Positions 1-6,368 are shown, counted from the stretch's first letter. The stretch: DNA of 9,618 bases from Candidatus Thalassarchaeaceae archaeon (GCA_029250565.1 JAQXFA010000030.1:1-9618); one strand, 5' to 3'. Notes: generated by a model from the sequence alone, not told the origin. A program made the numbers and translations.

Positions 1-722
1 GAGAGTATACCTTTCTTGGCTAGATCAGATGCTTCCAACAGTGCATCGGGTGTCCCACAATCAAGCCATTGGTATTCATCAATATTCACTAGTTTAATCA
101 TATCTTCTTGTAGATAGTGCCGGTTTACATCAGTTATTGTAAACTTCTTTCCAATTTTATTGTACTCTTCATCCATGATATTCCAAAAATTCTCATCATA
201 AAGATAGATGCCACCTATTGCAACCGCTGATGGCGGCTCAACAGGTTTCTCAATAATATCAATAATTTCTCCATCGTCACCAAATACTGCCACCCCAAAC
301 CTTTCAGGGTCTGGAACCGTTCTTCCAAGTAGCAAACAACCAGGTGGTTCCAAAGAATCTTTCCAGTGCTGTACATCTTTGTCCAATTCATATGTCACAA
401 TATTGTCTGAGAAATAGATGAGGGTTCTACTCCCCTCAACATGAGGCCGGGCCAAGTTAAGTGCGTGGTGAACGCCCCTCGGCTCTTCTTCGATGACATA
501 GTGAATATTCTCGCCCGGCAAACCTGTACCTACGTGCTGAGCAATTTGTCCAATGAATTGGTTTCCAATGATTGTGATATCTTTAATTCCAGCTCTTCGG
601 ATAGTTGCTAGAGCATAGTCAATCACGGGTCGTCTATGAAGTGGCAACAGGGTTTTGTGAGTGTATCGAGTAAATGGAAAGAGACGGGATCCATGCCCAC
701 CTGCAACTAGAACAGCCTTCAT
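1..722 (-). CDS. rmlA: RmlA-like sugar-1-phosphate nucleotidyltransferase, C-terminus cut by window edge
   Basis: The enzyme is predicted to join a sugar 1-phosphate (probably glucose 1-phosphate) to an NTP (probably dTTP), giving an activated sugar for surface glycans. I translated 240 codons from the minus strand; the reading frame runs off base 1. The N-terminus MKAVLVAGGHGSRLFPFT is the nucleotide-binding loop, with Lys23 in KTLLP. SDN (Asp106) and WLDCGT (Asp221) are the expected metal-binding aspartates. DPERFGV (138-144), EKP (158-160) and TDVNRHYL (197-204) are typical of RmlA. Full-length proteins are about 290 (short form) to 350 residues, so at least 50 are missing. The ATG at 722 has a GAGG box 7 nt upstream; an in-frame ATG at 728 adds only two residues. 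Substrate specificity is inference, because archaeal relatives use several sugars and nucleotides. Confidence 0.85.
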   Translation of the reverse strand, partial: MKAVLVAGGHGSRLFPFTRYTHKTLLPLHRRPVIDYALATIRRAGIKDITIIGNQFIGQIAQHVGTGLPGENIHYVIEEEPRGVHHALNLARPHVEGSRTLIYFSDNIVTYELDKDVQHWKDSLEPPGCLLLGRTVPDPERFGVAVFGDDGEIIDIIEKPVEPPSAVAIGGIYLYDENFWNIMDEEYNKIGKKFTITDVNRHYLQEDMIKLVNIDEYQWLDCGTPDALLEASDLAKKGIL

Positions 723-728
723 ATCCAT

Positions 729-733
729 TCCTC
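729..733 (-). promoter_or_regulatory. Shine-Dalgarno of the nucleotidyltransferase
   Basis: The minus strand reads GAGGA here, leaving about 6-7 nt to the ATG at 722. This favours 722 over the in-frame ATG at 728, which would sit directly against the box. Confidence 0.5.
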
Positions 734-760
734 ATCCCTAACTTAGCGGCGCGCCTCCCC

Positions 761-770
761 CTTTTTATCG
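761..770 (-). promoter_or_regulatory. TATA-like element before the nucleotidyltransferase
   Basis: The minus strand reads CGATAAAAAG, an archaeal TATA-like box centred about 44 nt before the ATG at 722. A start of transcription about 26 nt downstream would give a leader of roughly 18 nt that keeps the ribosome binding site. This suggests the gene can be transcribed apart from the three genes upstream. Motif inspection only. Confidence 0.35.
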
Positions 771-793
771 CTTGATGTTCCAAAACAATTAGG

Positions 794-1510
794 TTAAGGC
801 TTATTTTCAGGCCCTTTGTAGTGCCCAGAAGCCACTAAATCACCCAATTTCTCAACCCCTGCCTCAATTAAATCAGGGTCTGCTGCTTCTGCTGCTTCCC
901 AATCGTTGAGTGCTTTCTCAGCGGCAATTTCATTCGCCTCTTCAACCATTTTTTCAGTCTTAGTAAGCGGACCTTCAATTCCTTCATGTTCAGGCCGAAC
1001 AGCCATTGCATCGACTCTTGTGAGAATTTCTCCAAAGGTATCGGCTCCCTTCCCTTCTGCAGGGCCACGAGAATCTTTCCCTCTTGTCTTGTAAATTTCT
1101 CTACCCATCCAATCAACATCTTTGGCGTACTCATCATTTTCACTTCTCAATGTCAACAATAATTCCAACTCTTCATGTGTACCAGCGTGATTGAATAGTG
1201 AACCAACCAAAGGAAATGATCTTTCAGAAAACTGTTCAAGTAGTTCTGTTGCATCCATTTTACCATCAATAATATCATCTACACTTTCCATTATTAATTG
1301 AGTTCGTTTATGTGCATTCCGTATTAATAAAAGACCATACAGGGAAAAAATAGCAAACCAAGTATTATGATTAAATTGAATCCCATAAGGTTCAATTATA
1401 TTCCATAATACAATTATGATAGCAAACAAAATCATTCGAGGTAGCATTGCACCTTTCATTTCACTTTTGAAAATAGCAACGCGCATTTCATCGCGTAAAT
1501 CTGAAAACAA
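794..1510 (-). CDS. Unrecognised two-helix membrane protein with acidic cytoplasmic tail
   Basis: I do not recognise this 238-residue protein. Two hydrophobic segments lie near residues 26-41 (MILFAIIIVLW) and 49-62 (TWFAIFSLYGLLLI), separated by a short polar loop, so it is probably a helical hairpin in the membrane. The remaining ~175 residues are charged. They include a helical stretch with many Glu and Ala residues (about 185-225) and end in a Gly/Pro/Lys-rich tail. The start is read as TTG because GAGGGG lies 5 nt upstream and overlaps the stop of the preceding gene; an in-frame ATG at codon 9 (1486) is the alternative. It follows the coiled-coil gene by only 9 nt, so the two are very likely co-transcribed and may act together at the membrane. 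Function unknown. Confidence 0.75.
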   Translation of the reverse strand: MFSDLRDEMRVAIFKSEMKGAMLPRMILFAIIIVLWNIIEPYGIQFNHNTWFAIFSLYGLLLIRNAHKRTQLIMESVDDIIDGKMDATELLEQFSERSFPLVGSLFNHAGTHEELELLLTLRSENDEYAKDVDWMGREIYKTRGKDSRGPAEGKGADTFGEILTRVDAMAVRPEHEGIEGPLTKTEKMVEEANEIAAEKALNDWEAAEAADPDLIEAGVEKLGDLVASGHYKGPENKP

Positions 1511-1515
1511 TCAAA

Positions 1516-1521
1516 CCCCTC
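1516..1521 (-). promoter_or_regulatory. Shine-Dalgarno GAGGGG supporting a TTG start
   Basis: GAGGGG on the minus strand overlaps the TGA stop (1520-1522) of the upstream gene and lies 5 nt before the TTG at 1510. It indicates translational coupling and decides the start in favour of TTG over the ATG at 1486. Confidence 0.55.
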
Positions 1522-2311
1522 AAGTCAAATCTTTGGGTAAAGACTTCATCCACTCTACCTCGGTAGTGCGCTGAGGTTTGCCAATAGGTATAGCCTGTAT
1601 TGTTGGGATGTGTGGTTTGCCGCGTGGTTGTTGATGGCTAATCTCTGGACCGCTTTTCATAACTACAGAATCCTGCACATTGACATTTGAGGTTCTAGGT
1701 TCCATAGCTAACTGCTGAAGTAAATCAGTTAGCGTTTTTTGTAATTCTCGATTTCCAATAGTAACTTGGTCAAGTAATTGTTGTTCAGTTGAATTATTGT
1801 GGTTTGCTTGGTTTGAGATCATTCTTTCTAGGGTAGCAAGTGTTTCTTCCCAGCGTTCGTGACCTGCATTGGTTTGACTTTCTAATTTGTTTAACATCCT
1901 TTGTTGGGCGCGAATAAGTTGTTGCGCCTCTTCCATGGATTTTTTCTGTACTTTCAGCGCTTTACGTTGGCTTTTAATCAAATTCCTTGCTTCTGGGGCC
2001 CCGACCGAATCCCTTCTCTCTAATTCAGTTAGAGCTGTACGAAGTTGTTCATCCCGGCTGTGAACCATGATTTGTAATTGGTCACATTGATTTGCAAAAG
2101 CCAATAGTTGCTGTTCCCCATAACTTATCCGAAGTGCTTGTTCAGATGCAATTTTTGATAATCGCTTTCGCTCTTGAGAATTGTGTGGGGCATCGTACAA
2201 TATTGTTGCTATTAAGCCACCAGCAACAGAAAATTCAGCAGCGATTCCAATACTGTTGAATAACCACACACCCAATAGCGCTCCACCAAACATTGCTCTT
2301 AAGCGTGGCAT
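1520..2311 (-). CDS. Unrecognised membrane-anchored long coiled-coil protein
   Basis: The 263 residues begin with a basic MPRLR followed by a hydrophobic, small-residue-rich stretch (about 6-40), long enough for one long or two short membrane helices. Residues about 46-205 are almost continuous helix rich in Gln, Glu, Lys and Leu with heptad-like spacing and no Cys beyond one, typical of a coiled coil. The last ~60 residues are Pro/Ser/Thr-rich and probably unstructured (PRGKPHIPTIQAIPIGKPQ). Such an architecture suits a membrane-tethered scaffold or spacer. No enzymatic motif is visible. The ATG at 2311 has no good ribosome binding site but has a TATA-like box about 30 nt upstream, so its leader is probably very short. 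It precedes the two-helix membrane gene by 9 nt. Function unknown. Confidence 0.75.
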   Translation of the reverse strand: MPRLRAMFGGALLGVWLFNSIGIAAEFSVAGGLIATILYDAPHNSQERKRLSKIASEQALRISYGEQQLLAFANQCDQLQIMVHSRDEQLRTALTELERRDSVGAPEARNLIKSQRKALKVQKKSMEEAQQLIRAQQRMLNKLESQTNAGHERWEETLATLERMISNQANHNNSTEQQLLDQVTIGNRELQKTLTDLLQQLAMEPRTSNVNVQDSVVMKSGPEISHQQPRGKPHIPTIQAIPIGKPQRTTEVEWMKSLPKDLT

Positions 2312-2338
2312 TCCGATACTACTTCTTCGTCCGCGTAG

Positions 2339-2347
2339 TAATTTACA
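2339..2347 (-). promoter_or_regulatory. TATA-like element before the coiled-coil gene
   Basis: The minus strand reads TGTAAATTA, centred about 32 nt before the ATG at 2311. This predicts a leader of only a few bases, consistent with the missing Shine-Dalgarno. A very similar TGTAAATAG occurs before the GST-fold gene (around 8380). Confidence 0.4.
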
Positions 2348-2370
2348 GTTTCCCGTGCTGGGTTAGCAGT

Positions 2371-2376
2371 AAAAAA
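2371..2376 (-). terminator. Oligo-T tract directly after the 2377-3006 gene
   Basis: Six T residues on the minus strand follow immediately after the TGA stop. Archaeal RNA polymerase commonly stops at such tracts without a hairpin. With the TATA-like box just downstream, this suggests that the coiled-coil gene is at least partly transcribed on its own. Confidence 0.35.
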
Positions 2377-3006
2377 TCAATTTATGGTGAATTTATCTTC
2401 ATCAACCTCGGAGATTTCACCTTGATGGAGCAACCACTCAAGTGCTTCAATCACCTCATCTGGATTTATGCCCTGAGATTCTAAGGAATCACCCAATTCA
2501 TCAAGACTGACAGGTAAGTTTCCTTCAGATAACAATTCATCCATTTCTAATAGAATATGTTGAGCCACAATTGCAAGTAATGGGTCATCACCGGTTTCTC
2601 CTGGTAAGTAATCTAGAAGAATTGCTGCTGGGTGTTCTTCATCAATCGGTTCAGCACTCTCTTGTTCTAACTCTTCAACATCTTGCTCATGAGGAAATAT
2701 ATCGAAGAGGTTTCGCTGGTGCGGATCATTCCACTTTATTTCATCAATTTGAATACCTCTTCTCCTCATTCTCTCAGCCAATACAGTAACTCTACTCAGT
2801 CGCTGTTCAAGCCGCATTTTTTCCTTTGCAAGATTTGCCTCAACTAATTTTAATTCCTCAGAAGCCCGTTTTGCTAACCATTCCTCAATATTCCAATGCG
2901 GATCTAATCTTAACATCACTTCCCAGAGTTCACGAAGTTCCACTGGAAGTGTACCTGCGTCAATCTTGGTGCTCTCATCGGGTTCTGACGGGCCTCGGGT
3001 TGTCAC
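2377..3006 (-). CDS. Unrecognised coiled-coil protein with probable C-terminal winged-helix domain
   Basis: The 209-residue protein is strongly acidic and has no membrane segment. Residues about 40-85 form a charged helix that is probably a coiled coil (EELKLVEANLAKEKMRLEQ). A Glu/Asp-rich linker follows at 107-125. The C-terminal ~70 residues (about 140-209) alternate helices, then an EALEWLLHQGEISEVDEDKF segment that reads like the recognition helix and beta-wing of a winged-helix fold. That fold call is by eye and would need a profile search. It starts with GTG at 3004-3006; no in-frame ATG lies upstream, and the first internal one (Met31) would remove conserved-looking sequence. It is the first gene of the minus-strand run and is divergent from the dehydrogenase. 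Function unknown; a DNA- or protein-binding role is possible. Confidence 0.7.
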   Translation of the reverse strand: MTTRGPSEPDESTKIDAGTLPVELRELWEVMLRLDPHWNIEEWLAKRASEELKLVEANLAKEKMRLEQRLSRVTVLAERMRRRGIQIDEIKWNDPHQRNLFDIFPHEQDVEELEQESAEPIDEEHPAAILLDYLPGETGDDPLLAIVAQHILLEMDELLSEGNLPVSLDELGDSLESQGINPDEVIEALEWLLHQGEISEVDEDKFTIN

Positions 3007-3107
3007 GACAAGGTTGCCTATTGTGACGGTTGATGAAGTATGCCCTTGTTTATGGGTTAAAAGTGGGAATGGTTGTGTTCATGTAGGTTGAGCCAGTCGG
3101 TTCCACG
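3007..3107. promoter_or_regulatory. Divergent promoter region
   Basis: This 101-bp gap separates the minus-strand GTG start (3006) from the plus-strand ATG (3108), so both genes must be promoted from here. On the plus strand, TTGTTTATGG (3047-3056) or GGTTAAAAG (about 3055-3063) could be the TATA element. On the minus strand, CATAAACAAG (about 3045-3054) could serve. The overlap implies that the two promoters may compete. No clear operator or riboswitch is visible. Confidence 0.4.
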
Positions 3108-4304
3108 ATGTCGGCTTACCGCCTCACCATTCTGCCCGGCGACGGGACTGGTCCAGAGGTCATCAAAGAAGCCGAAAAACTGCTAAATTGCATCGAAAAT
3201 CATACTGAATTGGTTTTTGATAGAACAATAATCCCTTGCGGAGGGCAACATTGGCTTGAGACCGGCGAAGAATGGCCAGCGGGTTCGTTTGAACACTGCC
3301 GAGATAATTCAGACGCAATCCTACTCGGTGCTATTGGTTGGCCCGGTGCAAATCTTCCTAACGGTGACCTTGCTGGAGGGCAAGTAATTCTTGGTTTACG
3401 AAGTGGTTTGAACTTGTATGCCAATGTCCGCCCAATCAAATTATATGAAGGTGTAAAGCACAAAATTCACGACAACTTTACTCAGGTCTGGTCTCCAACA
3501 AATGTTGATCTGTTAGTCCTCCGCGAAAACACAGAAGGGCTCTATCATAGTCTGTTGCGTCGTTCTTCCCTTCGCGCACAGGGAATAGAACCAGAAGAAG
3601 TTGAAGAAATGGAGTTTGGGGGTATTGAAGGAGAAGTTGCTTGGGATGCGCGCCCAATCTCAGAAAACGGTTCAAAAAAAATAATCCGCCTTGGCTTTGA
3701 ATATGCCAAGCGAAGAAATGGTTCCCCTAGCACAGGGGAATCAACCGTCACATGTGTTGACAAGAGCAATGTTACCCGTGGTTGTCAACTTTTCAGGCGT
3801 GTGTTTCATGAAGTGGGTGAAGAATATCCCGGAATAGGAAAAGATGCTGCCTACATCGATGCATTCACTATGTGGATGGTACGAAATCCCGAATGGTTTG
3901 ATGTTGTAGTAACAAGCAACATGTTTGGTGATATTGTAACTGACTTGGGAAGTGTTCTCCAAGGAGGAATGGGGATGGCGGCAAGTGCTAACCTTGGCGA
4001 CGAACATGGTCTTTTTGAGCCAGTACACGGGTCCTCTCCAAAATATGCAGGAAAGGGCAAGGTCAACCCTATTGCAACAATTAATTCAGTTCAAATGATG
4101 ATTGAATGGCTTGGGATGCGCCATGATGATGAAGAAGCAATTCAAGTTTCTGAACTAATTGAAAGAGCAGTTTCTGAACACTTGCAAGATGGTTCAATAT
4201 TGACTTATGATTTGGGGGGTAAAGCCTCAACTTCTGATGTTGGTAGTTCTATTGTAGAACGCCTTTCTAAACTATTGGAATCACAACAGGCTCACTCTGT
4301 TTGA
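3108..4304 (+). CDS. Isopropylmalate/isocitrate dehydrogenase-family protein, probably NADP-dependent
   Basis: This cytosolic oxidoreductase should oxidise and decarboxylate a 2-hydroxy-dicarboxylate. The 398 residues cover the whole family fold: GDGTGPEV (11-18), LRSGLNLYANVRP (97-109) with substrate-binding Arg98 and Arg108, RENTEGLY (139-146) with catalytic Tyr146, DKSNV (218-222) with Lys219, and Asp251, Asp275 and Asp279 as metal ligands. HGSSPKYAGKGKVNP (307-321) binds the cofactor. Lys312, Tyr313 and Val319 match E. coli isocitrate dehydrogenase Lys344, Tyr345 and Val351, which select NADP; NAD-dependent isopropylmalate dehydrogenases carry Asp instead. The isocitrate-contacting Ser113 and Asn115 are replaced by Gln92 and Ile94, so the pocket is more like 3-isopropylmalate (or tartrate) enzymes. 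About 35 extra residues at 150-185 make it longer than the usual 330-360. ATG start; an upstream in-frame TAG fixes it. Exact substrate unresolved. Confidence 0.88.
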   Translation: MSAYRLTILPGDGTGPEVIKEAEKLLNCIENHTELVFDRTIIPCGGQHWLETGEEWPAGSFEHCRDNSDAILLGAIGWPGANLPNGDLAGGQVILGLRSGLNLYANVRPIKLYEGVKHKIHDNFTQVWSPTNVDLLVLRENTEGLYHSLLRRSSLRAQGIEPEEVEEMEFGGIEGEVAWDARPISENGSKKIIRLGFEYAKRRNGSPSTGESTVTCVDKSNVTRGCQLFRRVFHEVGEEYPGIGKDAAYIDAFTMWMVRNPEWFDVVVTSNMFGDIVTDLGSVLQGGMGMAASANLGDEHGLFEPVHGSSPKYAGKGKVNPIATINSVQMMIEWLGMRHDDEEAIQVSELIERAVSEHLQDGSILTYDLGGKASTSDVGSSIVERLSKLLESQQAHSV

Positions 4305-4473
4305 TTATGCCTGTCACGGTTAATTTGCTCAAATTATTCCCACATTCAGCTTCAATCTCTTTGCGTATGGTCTGCTCAATTTCTTGTCGAACATGCTCGT
4401 AAAATTCACCAACGAGTTCACGCCGCAAATCCTCTTCAAAATCAAAGTTCATCTGCGAGGAGAAAAAAATCAT
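4267..4473 (-). CDS. Small hypothetical protein, antisense to the dehydrogenase tail
   Basis: The 68-residue product is mostly one charged amphipathic helix (FEEDLRRELVGEFYEHVRQ and onward), followed by a hydrophobic beta-like C-terminus. I do not recognise it. I chose the ATG at 4473 because GAGGGG lies 4 nt upstream. The frame stays open back to a TTG at 4566 (99 residues), directly after the stop of the ligase gene and in the same frame. Its last 38 bp overlap the 3' end of the convergent dehydrogenase gene. It could be the last gene of the minus-strand cluster. It could also be spurious, in which case the T7 tract at 4463-4469 in its first codons may be the cluster's terminator. Confidence 0.45.
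   Translation of the reverse strand: MIFFSSQMNFDFEEDLRRELVGEFYEHVRQEIEQTIRKEIEAECGNNLSKLTVTGIIKQSEPVVIPIV
4463..4469 (-). terminator. T7 tract, possible archaeal terminator
   Basis: Seven consecutive T residues on the minus strand, about 105 nt past the ligase stop. They could end the Pcc1-NadC-ligase transcript. The same bases encode Ile-Phe-Phe of the small ORF, so the two readings compete. Confidence 0.25.
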
Positions 4474-4477
4474 CTGT

Positions 4478-4483
4478 CCCCTC
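4478..4483 (-). promoter_or_regulatory. Shine-Dalgarno GAGGGG of the small ORF
   Basis: GAGGGG on the minus strand, 4 nt before the ATG at 4473. It is the same hexamer as before the TTG at 1510, and the main reason to take the small ORF as real. Confidence 0.45.
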
Positions 4484-4572
4484 AGAATTACCCTTTCTCT
4501 CAACCATTTAATCTCAAGCAAACTAGTGTATAACTGCGCTAAAAGGTTACTCTGAATAGTTCGCAAATGGTG

Positions 4573-5358
4573 TCATTTTTCAAGGAAATTCAACATTACC
4601 GCAAGAGAATTATCTAAATTGGTTTTGTTGTCCCATTCATTTGGTGTATTAGAGTCTTCATTTATCAAGTCAAAAAGGAGAATTGGTGCCATTCTCATCA
4701 GTTCGTCAACGATTGTTACAGTTGCTCGCTTAGCAGTACGAGAAAGTGGATTCAAATCCACAACAATCATTTTTTTCCCCATTGCCACAAGTGCTTCACA
4801 TCTGTCCCCATCTTCTAATGGCACAAAGATCACGTCTGCATTTAAGATTCCATCACTACAGCAATTTGCACGCGGTCCCTCAAGATTTGGAATCCGTGAA
4901 TCTGGATTAACCCCAAGAATCACCACATCAGAAACCGCAGTTTGCCAATTCCCTTTCCAACCAGTTGGTGCTCCCTCTTCACTAACCTCTCTTCTCACCT
5001 TTTCAAGTCGATAATTAAGAGCAGTCATTCTTTCTGGTGTACGATAATATATGTTGATTTCAATTGGGCATTGTAATACTGCGGCGCAACGAATTAAGTC
5101 AGCAGCAGCAAGTGCCACTGCATTTCCATTAACTGAAATCACACACCTTTTTGCTTGTTTCATTAGAAGTGCAGATTGTGTTATCGCCGCCCGAGCACTT
5201 TCACATGTTGCTTCACCGAGTAGGTAGTCATACGCCTCTCCGCGGCCATGTGCTATCAGAGCGGAATCAGCCAACAAACCATCTGCTGCCGCTTCGGTCA
5301 ACAATTTACGCCCCATTAAAGAGTTGTAACGCGGATGACTAAGGGGCACCTCACCCAT
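4573..5358 (-). CDS. 4-phosphopantoate--beta-alanine ligase (phosphopantothenate synthetase)
   Basis: This cytosolic enzyme joins 4-phosphopantoate and beta-alanine with ATP to form 4'-phosphopantothenate, the archaeal step that, with pantoate kinase, replaces bacterial PanC/CoaA on the way to CoA. The 261-residue product matches the COG1701 family along its length: PLSHPRYNSL (5-14), AHGRGEAYDYLLGE (36-49), SVNGN (75-79), YRTPER (105-110), NPDSRIPNLE (151-160), VPLEDGDRCEALVAMGK (179-195) and DLNPLSRTAKRATVTIVD (201-218). Residues about 120-143 look longer than in thermophile relatives. The usual start (GTG at 5367) directly abuts the nadC stop, but the ATG at 5358 has GGTGA 5 nt upstream and begins MGEVPLSHPRY like its relatives, so I prefer it. 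The C-terminus looks complete. Translation is probably coupled to nadC. Confidence 0.93.
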   Translation of the reverse strand: MGEVPLSHPRYNSLMGRKLLTEAAADGLLADSALIAHGRGEAYDYLLGEATCESARAAITQSALLMKQAKRCVISVNGNAVALAAADLIRCAAVLQCPIEINIYYRTPERMTALNYRLEKVRREVSEEGAPTGWKGNWQTAVSDVVILGVNPDSRIPNLEGPRANCCSDGILNADVIFVPLEDGDRCEALVAMGKKMIVVDLNPLSRTAKRATVTIVDELMRMAPILLFDLINEDSNTPNEWDNKTNLDNSLAVMLNFLEK

Positions 5359-5363
5359 TAATC

Positions 5364-5368
5364 TCACC
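5364..5368 (-). promoter_or_regulatory. Shine-Dalgarno of the ligase, overlapping the nadC stop
   Basis: The minus strand reads TAGGTGA: the nadC stop TAG (5370-5368) shares its G with the GGTGA box, 5 nt before the ATG at 5358. A ribosome finishing nadC is thus placed to start the ligase. This argues against the GTG at 5367 as the start. Confidence 0.6.
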
Positions 5369-6324
5369 TATGCACCATCAAACAGCATTGATACATCAAG
5401 AGCATTTGTTCCACAATGCAATCCACTTGAAGAGATTACATCAACACCCAAATCGCTCCACATGGGCAGATCCTCAAATGAGATTCCACCACTCGCTTCA
5501 ATAATTACGAGGTCGCGAAATTGTCGAGTTTCCAAGTCAAGAATAACTTCTTTCGCTTTCTCACCATTCATATTGTCAAGCATCACAGTAAGACGGTCTT
5601 TTCCACCCTCTTCCTCCATTCTTTGAGCCCATGTTTCAGCCGCTGCAATCGCTTCATCAATGGTTCGTACTTCTAAAACAATGAATGCACCAAGGCTTTC
5701 TAAATCCAACTCACTAACCACTCGGGCAATTCCACGCGGTCGCTTTTCATCTTTACGAATCATCGTTGCGAGATCATTTTCTTTGATCATCCTAGCATCC
5801 TTCCTTGTGAGGCGGTGTGTCAATCCCCCGCCGAGATGAACAGCCCATTTGTCTAACAAACCCCAGTGAGATTTTCGAGTTGAAGCCACACCAACAGGCG
5901 CCGCCTTTTCCTGCCAAAGTGAGGCATTGGTGGCGATTCCTGAAAGTCTGCCGATAAGGTTGAGAATGATTCGTTCTGCAGCCAAAATTTGTTCTCGGCC
6001 ACCTTCAATATCTAGGATTACTTTACCAGCATTTACTTTGGCACCATCTCCAACAGACCAACGCCATGTGGCACCTGGCATCCATTCTCTGAGAAGATGG
6101 TCTGCGGCGTTAAGACCAGCCAAAGTCCCCTCCTGTTTAGTCCATACTTTTGCCTTCACAGTTTCTTCATCACGGGCGAGTGGATTGGTGATGCCTTCAT
6201 CGTGCATCAAGGTAGTTACCCACCTTCTGATACTGGCCCTCAGTGTTTCCGTTGCTTTGTGGTCAACCCATATCTCAGCGCTACGGTCGTGAGGGAGAGC
6301 CTGGTGGCTGGGGCCGGTTTCCAT
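5368..6324 (-). CDS. nadC: Quinolinate phosphoribosyltransferase (nicotinate-nucleotide pyrophosphorylase)
   Basis: It converts quinolinate and PRPP into nicotinate mononucleotide, CO2 and pyrophosphate, the entry point of de novo NAD synthesis. Numbered from the longest reading (TTG at 6354, 328 residues), the family landmarks are AERIILNLIGRLSGIAT (126-142), TRK (159-161), GGGLTHR (175-181) with His180 and Arg181, IKEND (190-194) with Lys191, LEVRT, MLDNM and IEASGGI. These place the conserved Arg, Lys, His, Glu and Asp of the active site. Two oddities: the usual IKDNH is IKEND, and TRKxxPG is TRKSHWG. The N-terminus is about 30 residues longer than usual (typical length about 280). I chose the ATG at codon 11 (6324, 318 residues): a TATA-like box at 6369-6376 would start transcription around 6346, downstream of the TTG. 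No Shine-Dalgarno is seen at either start. Confidence 0.9.
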   Translation of the reverse strand: METGPSHQALPHDRSAEIWVDHKATETLRASIRRWVTTLMHDEGITNPLARDEETVKAKVWTKQEGTLAGLNAADHLLREWMPGATWRWSVGDGAKVNAGKVILDIEGGREQILAAERIILNLIGRLSGIATNASLWQEKAAPVGVASTRKSHWGLLDKWAVHLGGGLTHRLTRKDARMIKENDLATMIRKDEKRPRGIARVVSELDLESLGAFIVLEVRTIDEAIAAAETWAQRMEEEGGKDRLTVMLDNMNGEKAKEVILDLETRQFRDLVIIEASGGISFEDLPMWSDLGVDVISSSGLHCGTNALDVSMLFDGA

Positions 6325-6368
6325 CAGTTTGTGGAAATCGCCACCATGTTTCAAGGGTGCGATAGGGT

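Noticed and set aside
748..755. GGCGCGCC 8-bp palindrome in an otherwise AT-rich gap upstream of the nucleotidyltransferase.
   Set aside because: It lies between the TATA-like box and the start and could be an operator, but a single copy of a short GC palindrome is weak evidence. No second copy was noticed in the window.
868..1143. 91-residue minus-strand ORF inside the two-helix membrane gene.
   Set aside because: It is out of frame with a longer gene that has membrane segments and a ribosome binding site; its composition is a frameshifted shadow.
3741..4066. Minus-strand ORFs of 71 and 95 residues across the dehydrogenase gene.
   Set aside because: They lie antisense to strongly conserved dehydrogenase motifs, and their sequences resemble no protein family.
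3108..4304. Calling the dehydrogenase isocitrate dehydrogenase (icd).
   Set aside because: The isocitrate-binding Ser and Asn in the substrate loop are replaced by Gln and Ile, although the cofactor residues match Icd.
4619..5014. 131-residue plus-strand ORF opposite the phosphopantothenate synthetase.
   Set aside because: The minus strand encodes clear family motifs over the same bases; the plus-strand product is Ser/Thr-rich without structure.
5927..6292. 121-residue plus-strand ORF opposite nadC.
   Set aside because: It is a shadow of nadC; no initiation signal or recognisable motif.
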